Positions 45,270-53,817 of a stretch of DNA of 64,000 bases are shown here, one piece after another. The DNA comes from Nordella sp. HKS 07 (GTDB lineage Bacteria; Pseudomonadota; Alphaproteobacteria; Rhizobiales; Aestuariivirgaceae): assembly GCF_011046735.1 (NCBI RefSeq), contig NZ_CP049258.1:2684001-2748000 (forward strand), written 5' to 3'. The notes below the pieces were generated by a model that worked only from the letters and a program-made list of their open reading frames with translations, did no database searches and had not been told where the DNA came from. Position numbers and translations under genes: made by a program. Numbering within the stretch: position 1 is the first letter of the stretch; the number at the start of each line of letters is the position of its first letter.

Positions 45270-46845
45270 GCTGAAAGGCAAGCCCGCTTCGGACGGCATA
45301 TTCGCCGGGCCGATCTTCTTTCTGGGCGCGACCCGGAGCGGGCGCCGGGTTGCCGGCGACGCTGAGGCCGAGCGGCGCGCCCTTGACGCGGCGGTCGCGG
45401 CGGCCATTGCCGGCCTGACGACGCTGGTCGAGACCGCGCCGGCCGAGGGCGCCGAGATGCTGGGCTTCCAGATCGCACTCCTCGAGGACGAGGCGCTGCT
45501 CGAGCCGGCGCACGCCTTGATCGCCCAGGGCATCGAGGCCGACGCGGCCTGGCGCAAGACCGTCGAAGCCGAGATCGTCGGCTATGAACTGTCGGACGAT
45601 GATTATTTCCGCGCCCGTGCCGCCGATCTGAAAGACATGCGCGACCGCGTGCTGCGCGCCTTGAGCGGCGAGAGTGCGAGCCTGGCGCAGGCCGGCGCGA
45701 TCCTGATCGGCGATGACGTTCCGCCCTCGCTGTTCCTGGAAGCCGACTGGTCCAAGGGCGGCGCCATCGCGCTAAGCCACGGGAGTCCTTCGAGCCATGT
45801 CGCCATCCTGGCGCGCGGGCGCGGCGTGCCGATGGTCGTGGGGCTCGGCGACATCGTAAGTGCCGGCCATGCCGAAGCGGTGATCGACGGGGCACTTGGC
45901 CTCCTGGTGCTGAGCCCCGACATGGCGCAGAAGAAGCTGTGGTCGAAGAAGGCCGAGGCGCTGGCGGCAAAGCGCGCCCGCGAGGCCCGCTTCCTCGCCG
46001 AGCCGGCGCGCCTCAAGGATGGCAGCCGGATCGAGCTTCTGATCAATGTCGCGGGGCCTGAGGAGCTCGAAAGCCTCGATCCCCGTTTCTGCGACGGCAT
46101 CGGTCTCATGCGCTCGGAGTTCCTGTTTCGCGACGGCCAGAAGCTGCCCGACGAGGAGATGCAGTACAGCGCCTATCGCAGCTTCCTTGACTGGGCCGAG
46201 GGCCGGCCCGTCACCATCCGCACCCTCGATATCGGCGGCGACAAGCCGATCAAGGGATTTACGCCGGAAGGCGAGCGCAATCCGTTTCTGGGTCAACGCG
46301 GCGTGCGCCTGACACTCGAGCATGTCGCGGTATTCAAGGCGCAGCTGCGCGCTCTGGTGCGCGCCGCCGTCCACGGCAATCTCAAGATCATGCTGCCGAT
46401 GGTCACCATCGCGGACGAGCTCGACCGCTCGGCGGCGCTGCTCGACGAGGTGATGACCGAGCTAACGCGGGAAGGCATCGCGGCGAAACGCCCGCCGCTC
46501 GGCATCATGGTGGAGGTGCCGGCCGTCGCAGTGGCGCCGGAGCTCCTGGCGAAAGCCGCGTTCTTCTCGATCGGCTCCAACGACCTGACCCAATATGTCA
46601 TGGCGGCGGCGCGCGATGAGGCGGCGGTCGCGAACTTAAGCGATCCGGCGCATCCGGCGGTGCTCAGCCTCATCGCCAATGTGACGCGCTTTGGCCGCGA
46701 GCAGGGCATTCCGGTGAGTCTCTGCGGCGACATGGCGAGCGAGCCCCGGCATCTCAAGGCGCTGATCGCGGCAGGACTCAGAACGCTGTCGGTCTCGCCC
46801 GCATCCATCGCGCGCGTCAAGGCCGCTCTGGCGGATATCGGCTGA
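45253..46845 (+). CDS. PTS enzyme I (phosphoenolpyruvate-protein phosphotransferase)
   Basis: A 530-residue enzyme I, somewhat shorter than the usual 570. The phosphohistidine is His182 in GSPSSHVAILARGRG. The PEP-binding TIM barrel follows with GIGLMRSEFLF, RTLDIGGDKPI, GQRGVRLTLEH, KIMLPMV, and FFSIGSNDLTQYVMAA near the C-terminus, then SLCGDMAS with the catalytic Cys. The ATG at 45253 has GAGG upstream and fits the family start (ELKGKPASDGIFAGP). Phosphorylates HPr at the expense of PEP. Confidence 0.95.
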   Translation: MRQAVELKGKPASDGIFAGPIFFLGATRSGRRVAGDAEAERRALDAAVAAAIAGLTTLVETAPAEGAEMLGFQIALLEDEALLEPAHALIAQGIEADAAWRKTVEAEIVGYELSDDDYFRARAADLKDMRDRVLRALSGESASLAQAGAILIGDDVPPSLFLEADWSKGGAIALSHGSPSSHVAILARGRGVPMVVGLGDIVSAGHAEAVIDGALGLLVLSPDMAQKKLWSKKAEALAAKRAREARFLAEPARLKDGSRIELLINVAGPEELESLDPRFCDGIGLMRSEFLFRDGQKLPDEEMQYSAYRSFLDWAEGRPVTIRTLDIGGDKPIKGFTPEGERNPFLGQRGVRLTLEHVAVFKAQLRALVRAAVHGNLKIMLPMVTIADELDRSAALLDEVMTELTREGIAAKRPPLGIMVEVPAVAVAPELLAKAAFFSIGSNDLTQYVMAAARDEAAVANLSDPAHPAVLSLIANVTRFGREQGIPVSLCGDMASEPRHLKALIAAGLRTLSVSPASIARVKAALADIG

Positions 46846-47279
46846 TGGCCGAAGCCCAGCCCCAGACGCCGGCCGCCGTCGCCGCCTATAAGAAGCTTCT
46901 GAGCGACGTCATCGACAGGAGGCCCTCCGGCACGCGCCAGCGTCTGGCGGCCGCCCTCGGCAAGAACCGCAGCTTCGTCTCGCAGATCACCAATCCCGTC
47001 TATGCGGTGCCCATTCCGGTCGTCCATCTCGATCTCATCTTCGAGGTCTGTCATTTCTCGCTCGAGGAGCGCCGGAACTTCCTGGGCCTCTATCTCGCCG
47101 CCCATCCCAACCGCCCCACCCCAATCCATGCCGCCCACAAGGTGAAGGCGCATACCGTCTATCTGCCCGATCTCGGCGATGACGACAGGAATGCCAGGCT
47201 CCATACGCTGATCAGCGACTTCGTCCGCCAGGTGGCGAAGCTGATCGAGGATGAACCGCCAAAAGGGAAACGCCGATGA
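46845..47279 (+). CDS. Small protein with XRE-like helix-turn-helix, Dha operon
   Basis: A 144-residue soluble protein whose ATG shares its A with the EI stop codon. RQRLAAALGKNRSFVSQITN (about residues 31-50) has the pattern of a lambda-repressor-like helix-turn-helix (A-x3-G-x5-S-Q-I). HLDLIFEVCHFSLEERRNFLGLY and a Pro/His-rich linker follow, then a C-terminal helix LHTLISDFVRQVAKLIED. Set between EI and dhaK, it may be a regulator of the operon or a structural partner. No assigned family was recognised. Confidence 0.7.
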   Translation: MAEAQPQTPAAVAAYKKLLSDVIDRRPSGTRQRLAAALGKNRSFVSQITNPVYAVPIPVVHLDLIFEVCHFSLEERRNFLGLYLAAHPNRPTPIHAAHKVKAHTVYLPDLGDDDRNARLHTLISDFVRQVAKLIEDEPPKGKRR

Positions 47280-48265
47280 AGAAGCTGATCAACGCCGTCG
47301 ATGATGTCCTGACCGAAAGCCTCGACGGTTTCGCCGCCGCCCATGCCGATCTGGTGTCGCTCGGCGAGGATCGCAAGTTCATCCGCCGCAAGAGCCTGAA
47401 GCCCGGCAAGGTGGCGCTGATCTCGGGCGGCGGCTCCGGCCATGAGCCGCTGCATGGCGGCTTCGTCGGCCATGGCATGCTCGATGCCGCCTGCCCGGGC
47501 CAGGTCTTCACCTCGCCGACACCCGACCAGATGATCGCCGCGTCGGAAGCGGTCGACCAGGGGGCGGGCATCCTCTTCATCGTCAAGAACTATGAGGGCG
47601 ACCTCATGAATTTCGAGATGGCGAAAGAGATGGCGGGCCGCACGATCGAGACGGTCATCACCGATGACGATGTGGCGGTCGAGAATTCGCTTTATACGAC
47701 GGGACGGCGCGGTGTCGCCGGCACGCTGGTGGTCGAGAAGATCGTCGGCGCCGCCGCCGAGGCCGGACAGAATCTGCAGACGCTGAAAAGCCTGGGCGAG
47801 AAGGTCAACAAGCGCTCGCGCTCGATGGGTGTGGCGCTGACGAGCTGCACCGTGCCCGCCGCCGGCAAGCCGACCTTTGTCCTGGGCGAGGACGAGATGG
47901 AAATGGGCGTCGGCATCCATGGCGAGCCGGGACGCCGGCGCGTGAAGCTGATGCCCGCCGATGCCATCGCCGAAGAGATGATTATCGCCATCCTGGCTGA
48001 TCTCGAGGCGGCGAAGTCCGGCGATGTGCTGCTCTTCGTCAATGGCTTCGGCGGCACGCCGGCGATGGAGCTCTATCTCATGTATCACGCCGCGGTCGAG
48101 GCGCTTGCCCGGCGCGGCGTGACGATCGCGCGTTCGCTGGTCGGCTCCTATGTGACGTCGCTCGACATGGCCGGCTGCTCGATCACCGTGACGGCGCTCG
48201 ATGCGGAAATGCTGAAATTCTGGGATGCGCCGGTGCATACGCCGGGGTTGAGATGGGGGATGTAG
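47276..48265 (+). CDS. dhaK: Dihydroxyacetone kinase subunit DhaK
   Basis: A 329-residue DhaK. The substrate-binding GGGSGHEPLHGGFVG block lies at about residues 50-64, the covalent ketose-binding His215 is in GVGIHGEPG, and VVEKIVGAAAEAGQNL and VLLFVNGFGGTPAMELYLMY are standard. It overlaps the HTH gene by four bases. DhaK usually precedes dhaL; here it is the last gene of the dhaL-dhaM-HPr-EI-HTH-dhaK operon. The substrate is a short ketose (dihydroxyacetone or a tetrulose), phosphorylated by PEP through the chain of PTS proteins. Confidence 0.95.
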   Translation: MKKLINAVDDVLTESLDGFAAAHADLVSLGEDRKFIRRKSLKPGKVALISGGGSGHEPLHGGFVGHGMLDAACPGQVFTSPTPDQMIAASEAVDQGAGILFIVKNYEGDLMNFEMAKEMAGRTIETVITDDDVAVENSLYTTGRRGVAGTLVVEKIVGAAAEAGQNLQTLKSLGEKVNKRSRSMGVALTSCTVPAAGKPTFVLGEDEMEMGVGIHGEPGRRRVKLMPADAIAEEMIIAILADLEAAKSGDVLLFVNGFGGTPAMELYLMYHAAVEALARRGVTIARSLVGSYVTSLDMAGCSITVTALDAEMLKFWDAPVHTPGLRWGM

Positions 48266-48289
48266 GCAAGCGCCTCATCATTTCATTTC

Positions 48290-48625
48290 GTCACCCGGGG
48301 CTTCGCCACTATCGGATTCACACATCTAATGACCGGCCTGCCGCTTTACCCTCGCCCTGCAAGCGAAGCGCAGCGGGGAGAGGGAAGGGGCCCGACGCGC
48401 AGCGGCGGGAAGGGTGAGGGGCACGGCCACCGCCACCGACGCAGTGAGGGCATACTTGTTGCGAGAGCGTTCAGTTGTCTGAGGTCGAACTCAATCTCGC
48501 AAAAGCCCCTCACCCTCCCATTGCTACGCAATGGGCCCCTCCCTCTCCCCGCTAAAGCGGGGCGAGGGTAAGGGCGCATCCCTCACGAGATGTGTGAATC
48601 CGATAGCGGCTTTCGCCGGGATGGC
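48290..48625 (-). repeat. MITE-like palindromic element, copy 2
   Basis: Inverted copy of the element at 25004-25332. The left end is GGCTTCGCCACTATCGGATTCACACATCT (48299-48327) and the right end AGATGTGTGAATCCGATAGC followed by GGCTTTCGCC (48588-48617). Inner hairpins (CCCATTGC / GCAATGGG and CCCCGC / GCGGGG) and the central AACTGAACGCTCTCGCAA zone match. Located directly after dhaK. Confidence 0.8.
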
Positions 48626-48669
48626 GGTTGGGGTAGGATCGCGCCGAACGGATAAGGTGGGAGGATCAA

Positions 48670-48765
48670 GTGGCGGCACCGCTCTGGCGCCTCGATCACG
48701 ATTTTTTCAGCCCGGCCAGTTCTCAAGTGAGGCGTCTCCTCGCCTTTCTGCCATTGCGCGCGTGA
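48670..48765 (+). CDS. Possible 31-residue leader ORF
   Basis: A short GTG-initiated frame (VAAPLWRLDHDFFSPASSQV then RRLLAFLPLRA) with GGGAGG five bases upstream, ending 16 bases before the ATP-binding gene at 48781. It could be a leader peptide or accidental. No similar gene is recognised. The rest of the 48626-48780 gap shows nothing else. Confidence 0.25.
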   Translation: MAAPLWRLDHDFFSPASSQVRRLLAFLPLRA

Positions 48766-48780
48766 CCGGGTCACACGCCG

Positions 48781-50376
48781 ATGCCCGCTCTTGCTGATCG
48801 CGCACCGGAGACCCCCTCGGAATCATCCGATGCCGCCCTGCGCGCCCGGCGCATCGGCAAGAGTTTCGGCGCTGCCCGCGTTCTCCAGGATGTGTCGCTC
48901 GATCTGAAAGCTGGCGAGATCCTTGCCGTGGTGGGTGAGAACGGCGCCGGCAAATCCACATTGATGAAGATCCTGGCCGGCATCCATGACGAGTATGACG
49001 GCGAGATCGAGCTGTTCGACAGGGCCGTGCGCTTTACCGGCGTGCGCGATGCCGAGCGCCGTGGCGTCGCCATCATCCACCAGGAGCTCAATCTCGTTCC
49101 GGGCCTCTCCGTCGCCGAGAATATCTATCTCGGCCGCGAGCCGATGCGTTTCGGCGTCCTGGTCGACCGCAAGAGGCTGAGCGCCGCCGCCAGCAGGCTG
49201 TTGGCCGAGCTCGGCATCCGCATCGATCCGTCCGCGCAGCTCGGGCGCCTGCGCATCGGCGAGCAGCAGCTCGTCGAGATCGCCAAGGCCATCTCGATCG
49301 GCGCCCGCATCCTGATCATGGACGAGCCGACCTCGGCGCTGTCGCCGGCCGAGACCGAGACGCTGTTCGCGATCGTCCGCCGCCTCGCCGCGGAAGGGGT
49401 GGCGGTCATCTATATTTCGCATCGCATGGACGAGATCATGGCGCTGGCCGATCAGGTCATGATCCTGCGCGACGGCCGTCATGTGCTGACAGCACCCATC
49501 GGCGACCTGACGCGTGACCGCATCATCACCGCCATGGTCGGCCGCGAAGTGATTTCGGCGCGCCAGCTTCACCGCTCCGAGTTGGAGGCCCCCGTCCTCG
49601 CCGTGAAGGATCTGTCGCTCGACATCATGACGCGGCGTGGCGCGCGGCGCGTCATCGACGGCGTTTCCTTCGCCGTGCGGCCCGGCGAGATTCTGGGCAT
49701 TGGCGGACTACTGGGCTCCGGCCGCACCGAGATTCTCGAGACGATCTTCGGCGCCAGCGTGGGCCGCGGTGGTGGCGAGATCACCATCGGCGGAAAACCC
49801 GTCGCCATATCCTCGCCGCAGCGGGCGCGCGCTCTGGGGCTCGCTTTCGTGCCGGAAGACCGCAAGCTGAAAGGTCTCGTGCTGTCCGACACGATATCCG
49901 ACAATGTCGCCTTGCCGTCCTTCGCCGAGCTGTCGCGCTTCGGGATGCGGCGCATCGCGCGCGAGGAGAGTGCCGCGGCGCGGCAGATCCGCAACCTTGC
50001 CATCGTCTGCCGCAATCCAAGGCAGAACAGCGCCACCTTGTCCGGCGGCAACCAGCAGAAGGTCGTGCTCGGCAAATGGCTCGAGACCCGGCCGCGGGTC
50101 CTCCTGCTCGATGAACCGACACGCGGCATCGATGTCGGCGCCAAGCAGGAAATCCACGATCTTATTCTGGCGCTGGCGCGCGACGGTCTCGCGGTCGTGG
50201 TGGTGAGCTCGGAATTGCCGGAGCTGCTCCATCTGTCCGACCGCATCCTGGTGATGAGCGAGGGCCGGCCGCAAGGTCTACTGAGCCGGGCACAGGCGAG
50301 CGAGGAGGCGGTCATGCGCCTCGCCGCGAGAGGTCATCGCGATGCGACGATAGCCGTGGAGGAACTGCCGTCATGA
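48781..50376 (+). CDS. Sugar ABC transporter ATP-binding protein RbsA type (two ATPase domains)
   Basis: A 531-residue double ATPase of the ribose/xylose/galactose type. First domain: Walker A GENGAGKST at residues 52-60, LRIGEQQLVEIAKAI (signature form) near 156, and ILIMDEPTSALSPAE (Walker B). The second domain has the degenerate Walker A GGLLGSGRTE near 310 and the intact LSGGNQQKVVLGKWL with LLLDEPTRGIDVGAK. Its stop overlaps the permease start by four bases. No clear ribosome-binding site precedes the ATG. Powers the importer with the next two genes. Confidence 0.94.
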   Translation: MPALADRAPETPSESSDAALRARRIGKSFGAARVLQDVSLDLKAGEILAVVGENGAGKSTLMKILAGIHDEYDGEIELFDRAVRFTGVRDAERRGVAIIHQELNLVPGLSVAENIYLGREPMRFGVLVDRKRLSAAASRLLAELGIRIDPSAQLGRLRIGEQQLVEIAKAISIGARILIMDEPTSALSPAETETLFAIVRRLAAEGVAVIYISHRMDEIMALADQVMILRDGRHVLTAPIGDLTRDRIITAMVGREVISARQLHRSELEAPVLAVKDLSLDIMTRRGARRVIDGVSFAVRPGEILGIGGLLGSGRTEILETIFGASVGRGGGEITIGGKPVAISSPQRARALGLAFVPEDRKLKGLVLSDTISDNVALPSFAELSRFGMRRIAREESAAARQIRNLAIVCRNPRQNSATLSGGNQQKVVLGKWLETRPRVLLLDEPTRGIDVGAKQEIHDLILALARDGLAVVVVSSELPELLHLSDRILVMSEGRPQGLLSRAQASEEAVMRLAARGHRDATIAVEELPS

Positions 50377-51668
50377 AGCTGTGGCGCACTCTGTCGGCGA
50401 CCAAGCTCTATTGGGGCCTCTTACTGCTCTTCGCCATCGGCGTCGTATTTTCGCCCGAGACCTCGAGCGGCAAGAACATTTTTCTCTCCTATGGCAATCT
50501 CACCGACGTCCTGCGCCAGGTGTCGATCATCGGTCTCGCCGCCGTCGGCATGACCACGGTCATCCTCATCGCCGGCATCGATCTCTCGGTCGGCTCGCTG
50601 ATGGCCTTCGCCTCCGTCGTCACCGGCATGCTGCTCACCCAGGAAGGCTGGACGCCGGCAGCCACTATGGCGGTGCCGGCGCTGGCGATCGTCGCCTTCC
50701 TGATCTTCGCCGGCCTCGCGCGGTTCATCTTCACCAATCTGGCGCGCGGCGACGAGGCGGTAGGGCATCATGAGACGGTGATCCTCGATCCCCTGCGCCG
50801 CGTCTGGATTCCGCTCGCCGCCGGCACTGTCGCGGCCATTCTCGCCGCCCTTTATGCCGCAAGCCATGTCCCGACCAAGTTCGGCGTCGTCGCCGTGCTG
50901 CTCGTCGTGCCCGCGCTCGGACTTCTGCTGGGCGCCCTGAACGGCATCATCATCGTGCGCGGCAGGCTGCAGCCCTTCATCGTGACGCTCGCGATGATGG
51001 TGGCGGCGCTCGGCATTGCGCGGCTCACCGCCGGACAGAACAGCGCGGTGCTGCCGGTCTATCCGGGCTCCAACGCCACCGCCGACTTCAACAATCTGCG
51101 CTCCATGCTGTGGGGCGTGGCGCCGGTGCCGGGCCTCTTCTTCATCGCCGCGGCGATCATTTATGGCGCCCTGCTGCGGTTCACTGCTTTCGGCCGCTAT
51201 GTCTATGCCATCGGCGGCAATGAGGAGGCGACAAGGCTGTCGGGCGTCAAGGTTGACCGGGTGAAGATCACCGTCTATGCCTTTTCCGGCATGCTGGCGT
51301 CGATCGCGGGCGTCCTCTATGTGGCGCAATATCGCCAGGGCAAGCCCGATGCCGGGGCGGGGCTCGAGCTCGACGCCATTGCCGCGGTGGTGATCGGCGG
51401 CACCAGCCTGATGGGCGGGCGCGGCAGCATCGCCGGCACCATCGTCGGCGTTCTCATTTTCGGGCTGCTCTCCAATATTCTGCAGCTCCACAATATCAAT
51501 TCCAATCTCCAGCTGGTGCTCAAGGGTTTGATCATCGTGGTCACTGTGCTGGTGCAGGAACGCAATCTCGACGGGCTGTTCGGCAGCTGGTCATTCAAGG
51601 GCCAGGACCGGAAGGCGCAAGCGGGGTCGGCTGCCATTCAGCCGGGTAAAAGCAAGGAATCTTCATGA
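50373..51668 (+). CDS. Sugar ABC transporter permease (RbsC/XylH type)
   Basis: A 431-residue permease with about ten hydrophobic segments. The first half includes GIDLSVGSLMAFASVVTG (the RbsC signature, about residues 70-87), and the second half GGNEEATRLSGVKVDRVKI (coupling loop) and VVIGGTSLMGGRGS. A cytoplasmic stretch of 40-50 residues between helices (NLARGDEAVGHHETVILDPL) makes it longer than RbsC (about 320) and like XylH. Translationally coupled to the ATPase; the SBP follows 14 bases later. Confidence 0.94.
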   Translation: MKLWRTLSATKLYWGLLLLFAIGVVFSPETSSGKNIFLSYGNLTDVLRQVSIIGLAAVGMTTVILIAGIDLSVGSLMAFASVVTGMLLTQEGWTPAATMAVPALAIVAFLIFAGLARFIFTNLARGDEAVGHHETVILDPLRRVWIPLAAGTVAAILAALYAASHVPTKFGVVAVLLVVPALGLLLGALNGIIIVRGRLQPFIVTLAMMVAALGIARLTAGQNSAVLPVYPGSNATADFNNLRSMLWGVAPVPGLFFIAAAIIYGALLRFTAFGRYVYAIGGNEEATRLSGVKVDRVKITVYAFSGMLASIAGVLYVAQYRQGKPDAGAGLELDAIAAVVIGGTSLMGGRGSIAGTIVGVLIFGLLSNILQLHNINSNLQLVLKGLIIVVTVLVQERNLDGLFGSWSFKGQDRKAQAGSAAIQPGKSKESS

Positions 51669-51682
51669 CAGGAGGAAGACAC

Positions 51683-52654
51683 ATGAAACGTCGTGATTTC
51701 GTCAGACTGTCCGTGCTTGCCGCCGGTGCGCCCTTGACCATCTACCTGCCGCTGGGCGTCAGCCCCGCCCGTGCCGAGGCGAAATGGAAGATCGGCTTCT
51801 CGCAGGTCACCACCATCGAGCCGTGGCGCGTCCAGTTCAACAAGGACATCGAGGCGGAAGCGAAGAAACATCCGGAGGTCGAGCTCATCATCACCGATGG
51901 CGAAGACAAGACGGAGAAGCAGGTCGCCGATGTCGAGAACCTGATCCGCCAGGAGATCAACGCGCTGCTCATCTCGCCCAAGGAATCGGCGGGCCTCACC
52001 GGCGTCGTCGAGCAGGCGATCGACGCCAAGATCCCGGTCATCGTGCTCGACCGCAATGTCGAGACCGACCGCTACGCGCAGTTCATCGGCGGCGACAATG
52101 TGGTGATCGGGCGCGCCGCCGGAGAGCATGCGGTGAAGCTCCTGGGCGGCCCTGGTGCTGCCAAGGGCAAGCTGGTCGAGATCTGGGGTGGTCTCGGCAC
52201 CCAGGCCTCGCATGACCGCCATGACGGCTTCCACGAATTCACCGACAAGGAGGCGGGCATCGAGAACCTGCTCGACCAGCAGTCGGCCGATTGGAAGCAG
52301 GCGGCGGCCTACGACATCATGGCGACGGCCTTGCGCAACCACGAGAAGATCGATCTCGTCTATGGCCACAACGACCCCATGGCCTATGGCGCCTATCTCG
52401 CCGCCAAGGATGTCGGGCGCGAGAAGGAGATGATGTTCTTGGGCGTCGACGCTCTGCCGAACGAGGGCGTGACCTGGGTCCATAATGGCGAGCTCACCGC
52501 CACCTTCCTCTATCCGACACCGGGCGCCGAGGGCCTGCGCCAGGCGATCAAGCTCCTCAATGGCGAGAAGATCGAGAAGAAGATCGTGCTGCCCACCATG
52601 ACGGTGACCAAGGAAAACGCCGATCAGATCATGAAGGAGAACGGGCTGCTGTAG
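51683..52654 (+). CDS. Sugar ABC transporter substrate-binding protein (RbsB type)
   Basis: A 323-residue periplasmic binding protein. The signal contains a twin-arginine motif (KRRDFVRLSVLAAGAP, residues 2-17), suggesting Tat export. The Peripla_BP_4 body shows KIGFSQVTTIEPWRVQFN at its start, QVADVENLIRQEINALLISP, VIVLDRNVETDRYAQFIGGD, and YGHNDPMAYGAYLAAKDVG. GGAGGA six bases before the ATG at 51683 makes it preferable to the ATG at 51665. Completes the RbsABC-like importer. Ligand probably a pentose or polyol; the nearby dhaK suggests a relation to ketose metabolism. Confidence 0.93.
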   Translation: MKRRDFVRLSVLAAGAPLTIYLPLGVSPARAEAKWKIGFSQVTTIEPWRVQFNKDIEAEAKKHPEVELIITDGEDKTEKQVADVENLIRQEINALLISPKESAGLTGVVEQAIDAKIPVIVLDRNVETDRYAQFIGGDNVVIGRAAGEHAVKLLGGPGAAKGKLVEIWGGLGTQASHDRHDGFHEFTDKEAGIENLLDQQSADWKQAAAYDIMATALRNHEKIDLVYGHNDPMAYGAYLAAKDVGREKEMMFLGVDALPNEGVTWVHNGELTATFLYPTPGAEGLRQAIKLLNGEKIEKKIVLPTMTVTKENADQIMKENGLL

Positions 52655-52656
52655 TA

Positions 52657-52811
52657 TCACCCTCGCCCCGCAAGCGCGGGGAGAGGGTAGGGGCCCGACG
52701 CGAAGCGGCGGGAAGGGTGAGGGGCCTGTGCGTAGCCTTTAAACAAGCCCCTCACCTCCCATTGCTACGCAATGGGTCCCTCCCTCTCCCCTCTTCGAGG
52801 GGCGAGGGTGA
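52657..52811. repeat. Palindromic repeat sharing modules with the MITE-like element
   Basis: Contains CCCTCGCCCCGCAAGCGCGG with GAGAGGG, GGGGCCCGACGCGAAGCGGC, and CCCATTGCTACGCAATGGG, the same inner modules as 25004-25332 and 48290-48625 but without the terminal inverted repeats. It reaches into the 3' end of the fahA-like gene: the last 15 or so codons and the stop of that gene lie inside the repeat. Confidence 0.75.
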
Positions 52812-53817
52812 GTTTCTCCACCTTCTGCTCGATGGCGCCGAAGATCGAGCGGCCGTTTCCGTCCATCATTTCGATCCGGACAGTATCGCCGATGCGCAGG
52901 AAGGGCGTGCGGGCGCTGCCGTTCCGGATCGTCTCGATCATGCGTAATTCGGCGATGCAGGAATAGCCGCGCCCGCCTTCACCGACCGGCCGGCCGGGCC
53001 CGCCATCGGCGTCCTTGTTCGACACGGTGCCCGAGCCAATGATCGAGCCGGCGCAGAGCGGCCGCGTCTTCGCGGCATGCGCAATGAGCCGGCCGAAATC
53101 GAAGGTCATGTCCTCTCCGGCCTCGGCGCGCCCGAAAGGTCTGCCATTGAGATCGATATGCAGCGGCAGATGAAGCTTAGCGCCGTCCCAGGCGTCACCC
53201 AGCTCATCCGGCGTCACCGCCACCGGCGAGAAGGCGGAGGACGGTTTCGACTGGAAGAAGCCGAAGCCCTTGGCGAGCTCGCCTGCGATGAGCCCGCGCA
53301 GCGAAACATCGTTCACCAGCATCACCAGGCGGATGAGCTTGCGCGCCTCGTCCGCCGAGACGCCCGCCGGCACATCGCCCGTCACCACCGCGACCTCGCC
53401 CTCCATGTCGATGCCCCAGGCTTCGTCCGACATGCCGATTGGTTCGCGGGGGCCGAGAAAGCTGTCCGATCCGCCCTGATACATCAGGGGATCGGTCCAG
53501 AAGGTCGCCGGCATCTCGGCGCCACGCGCCTTGCGCACCAGCTCGACGTGATTCACATAGGCCGAGCCGTCCGCCCATTGATAGGCGCGGGGAAGCGGCG
53601 AGGCGCATTCATGCTCATGGAAGCGGAAGGACGGCACCGATCCATGTTCGAGCTGCTCTGTGAGATCGGCGAGCCTGGGCGCCAGCCGCTCCCAGTCGTC
53701 CAGCGCCCCCTGCAATGTGGCCGCGATATTGAAGGCCTCGGTGGCGCGCGTCAGATCGCGCGAGACGACAACGAGCTTGCCGTCGCGCGTGCCGTCTTTG
53801 AGTGTCGCGAGCTTCAT
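52765..53817 (-). CDS. fahA: Fumarylacetoacetate hydrolase family protein (homogentisate pathway)
   Basis: A 350-residue FAH-family enzyme starting at the ATG 53817, which overlaps the hmgA stop by four bases. Expected to cleave fumarylacetoacetate to fumarate and acetoacetate. [20 protein letters not shown] and [18 protein letters not shown] hold the catalytic His and metal-binding Asp/Glu residues, and [15 protein letters not shown] lies further on. The expected C-terminus ends near IEQKVEKL; the following [13 protein letters not shown] is coded by an intergenic repeat, so the ancestral stop was replaced. It is likely still functional because the extension is short. Confidence 0.9.
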   Translation of the reverse strand: MKLATLKDGTRDGKLVVVSRDLTRATEAFNIAATLQGALDDWERLAPRLADLTEQLEHGSVPSFRFHEHECASPLPRAYQWADGSAYVNHVELVRKARGAEMPATFWTDPLMYQGGSDSFLGPREPIGMSDEAWGIDMEGEVAVVTGDVPAGVSADEARKLIRLVMLVNDVSLRGLIAGELAKGFGFFQSKPSSAFSPVAVTPDELGDAWDGAKLHLPLHIDLNGRPFGRAEAGEDMTFDFGRLIAHAAKTRPLCAGSIIGSGTVSNKDADGGPGRPVGEGGRGYSCIAELRMIETIRNGSARTPFLRIGDTVRIEMMDGNGRSIFGAIEQKVEKLTLAPRRGEREGPIA

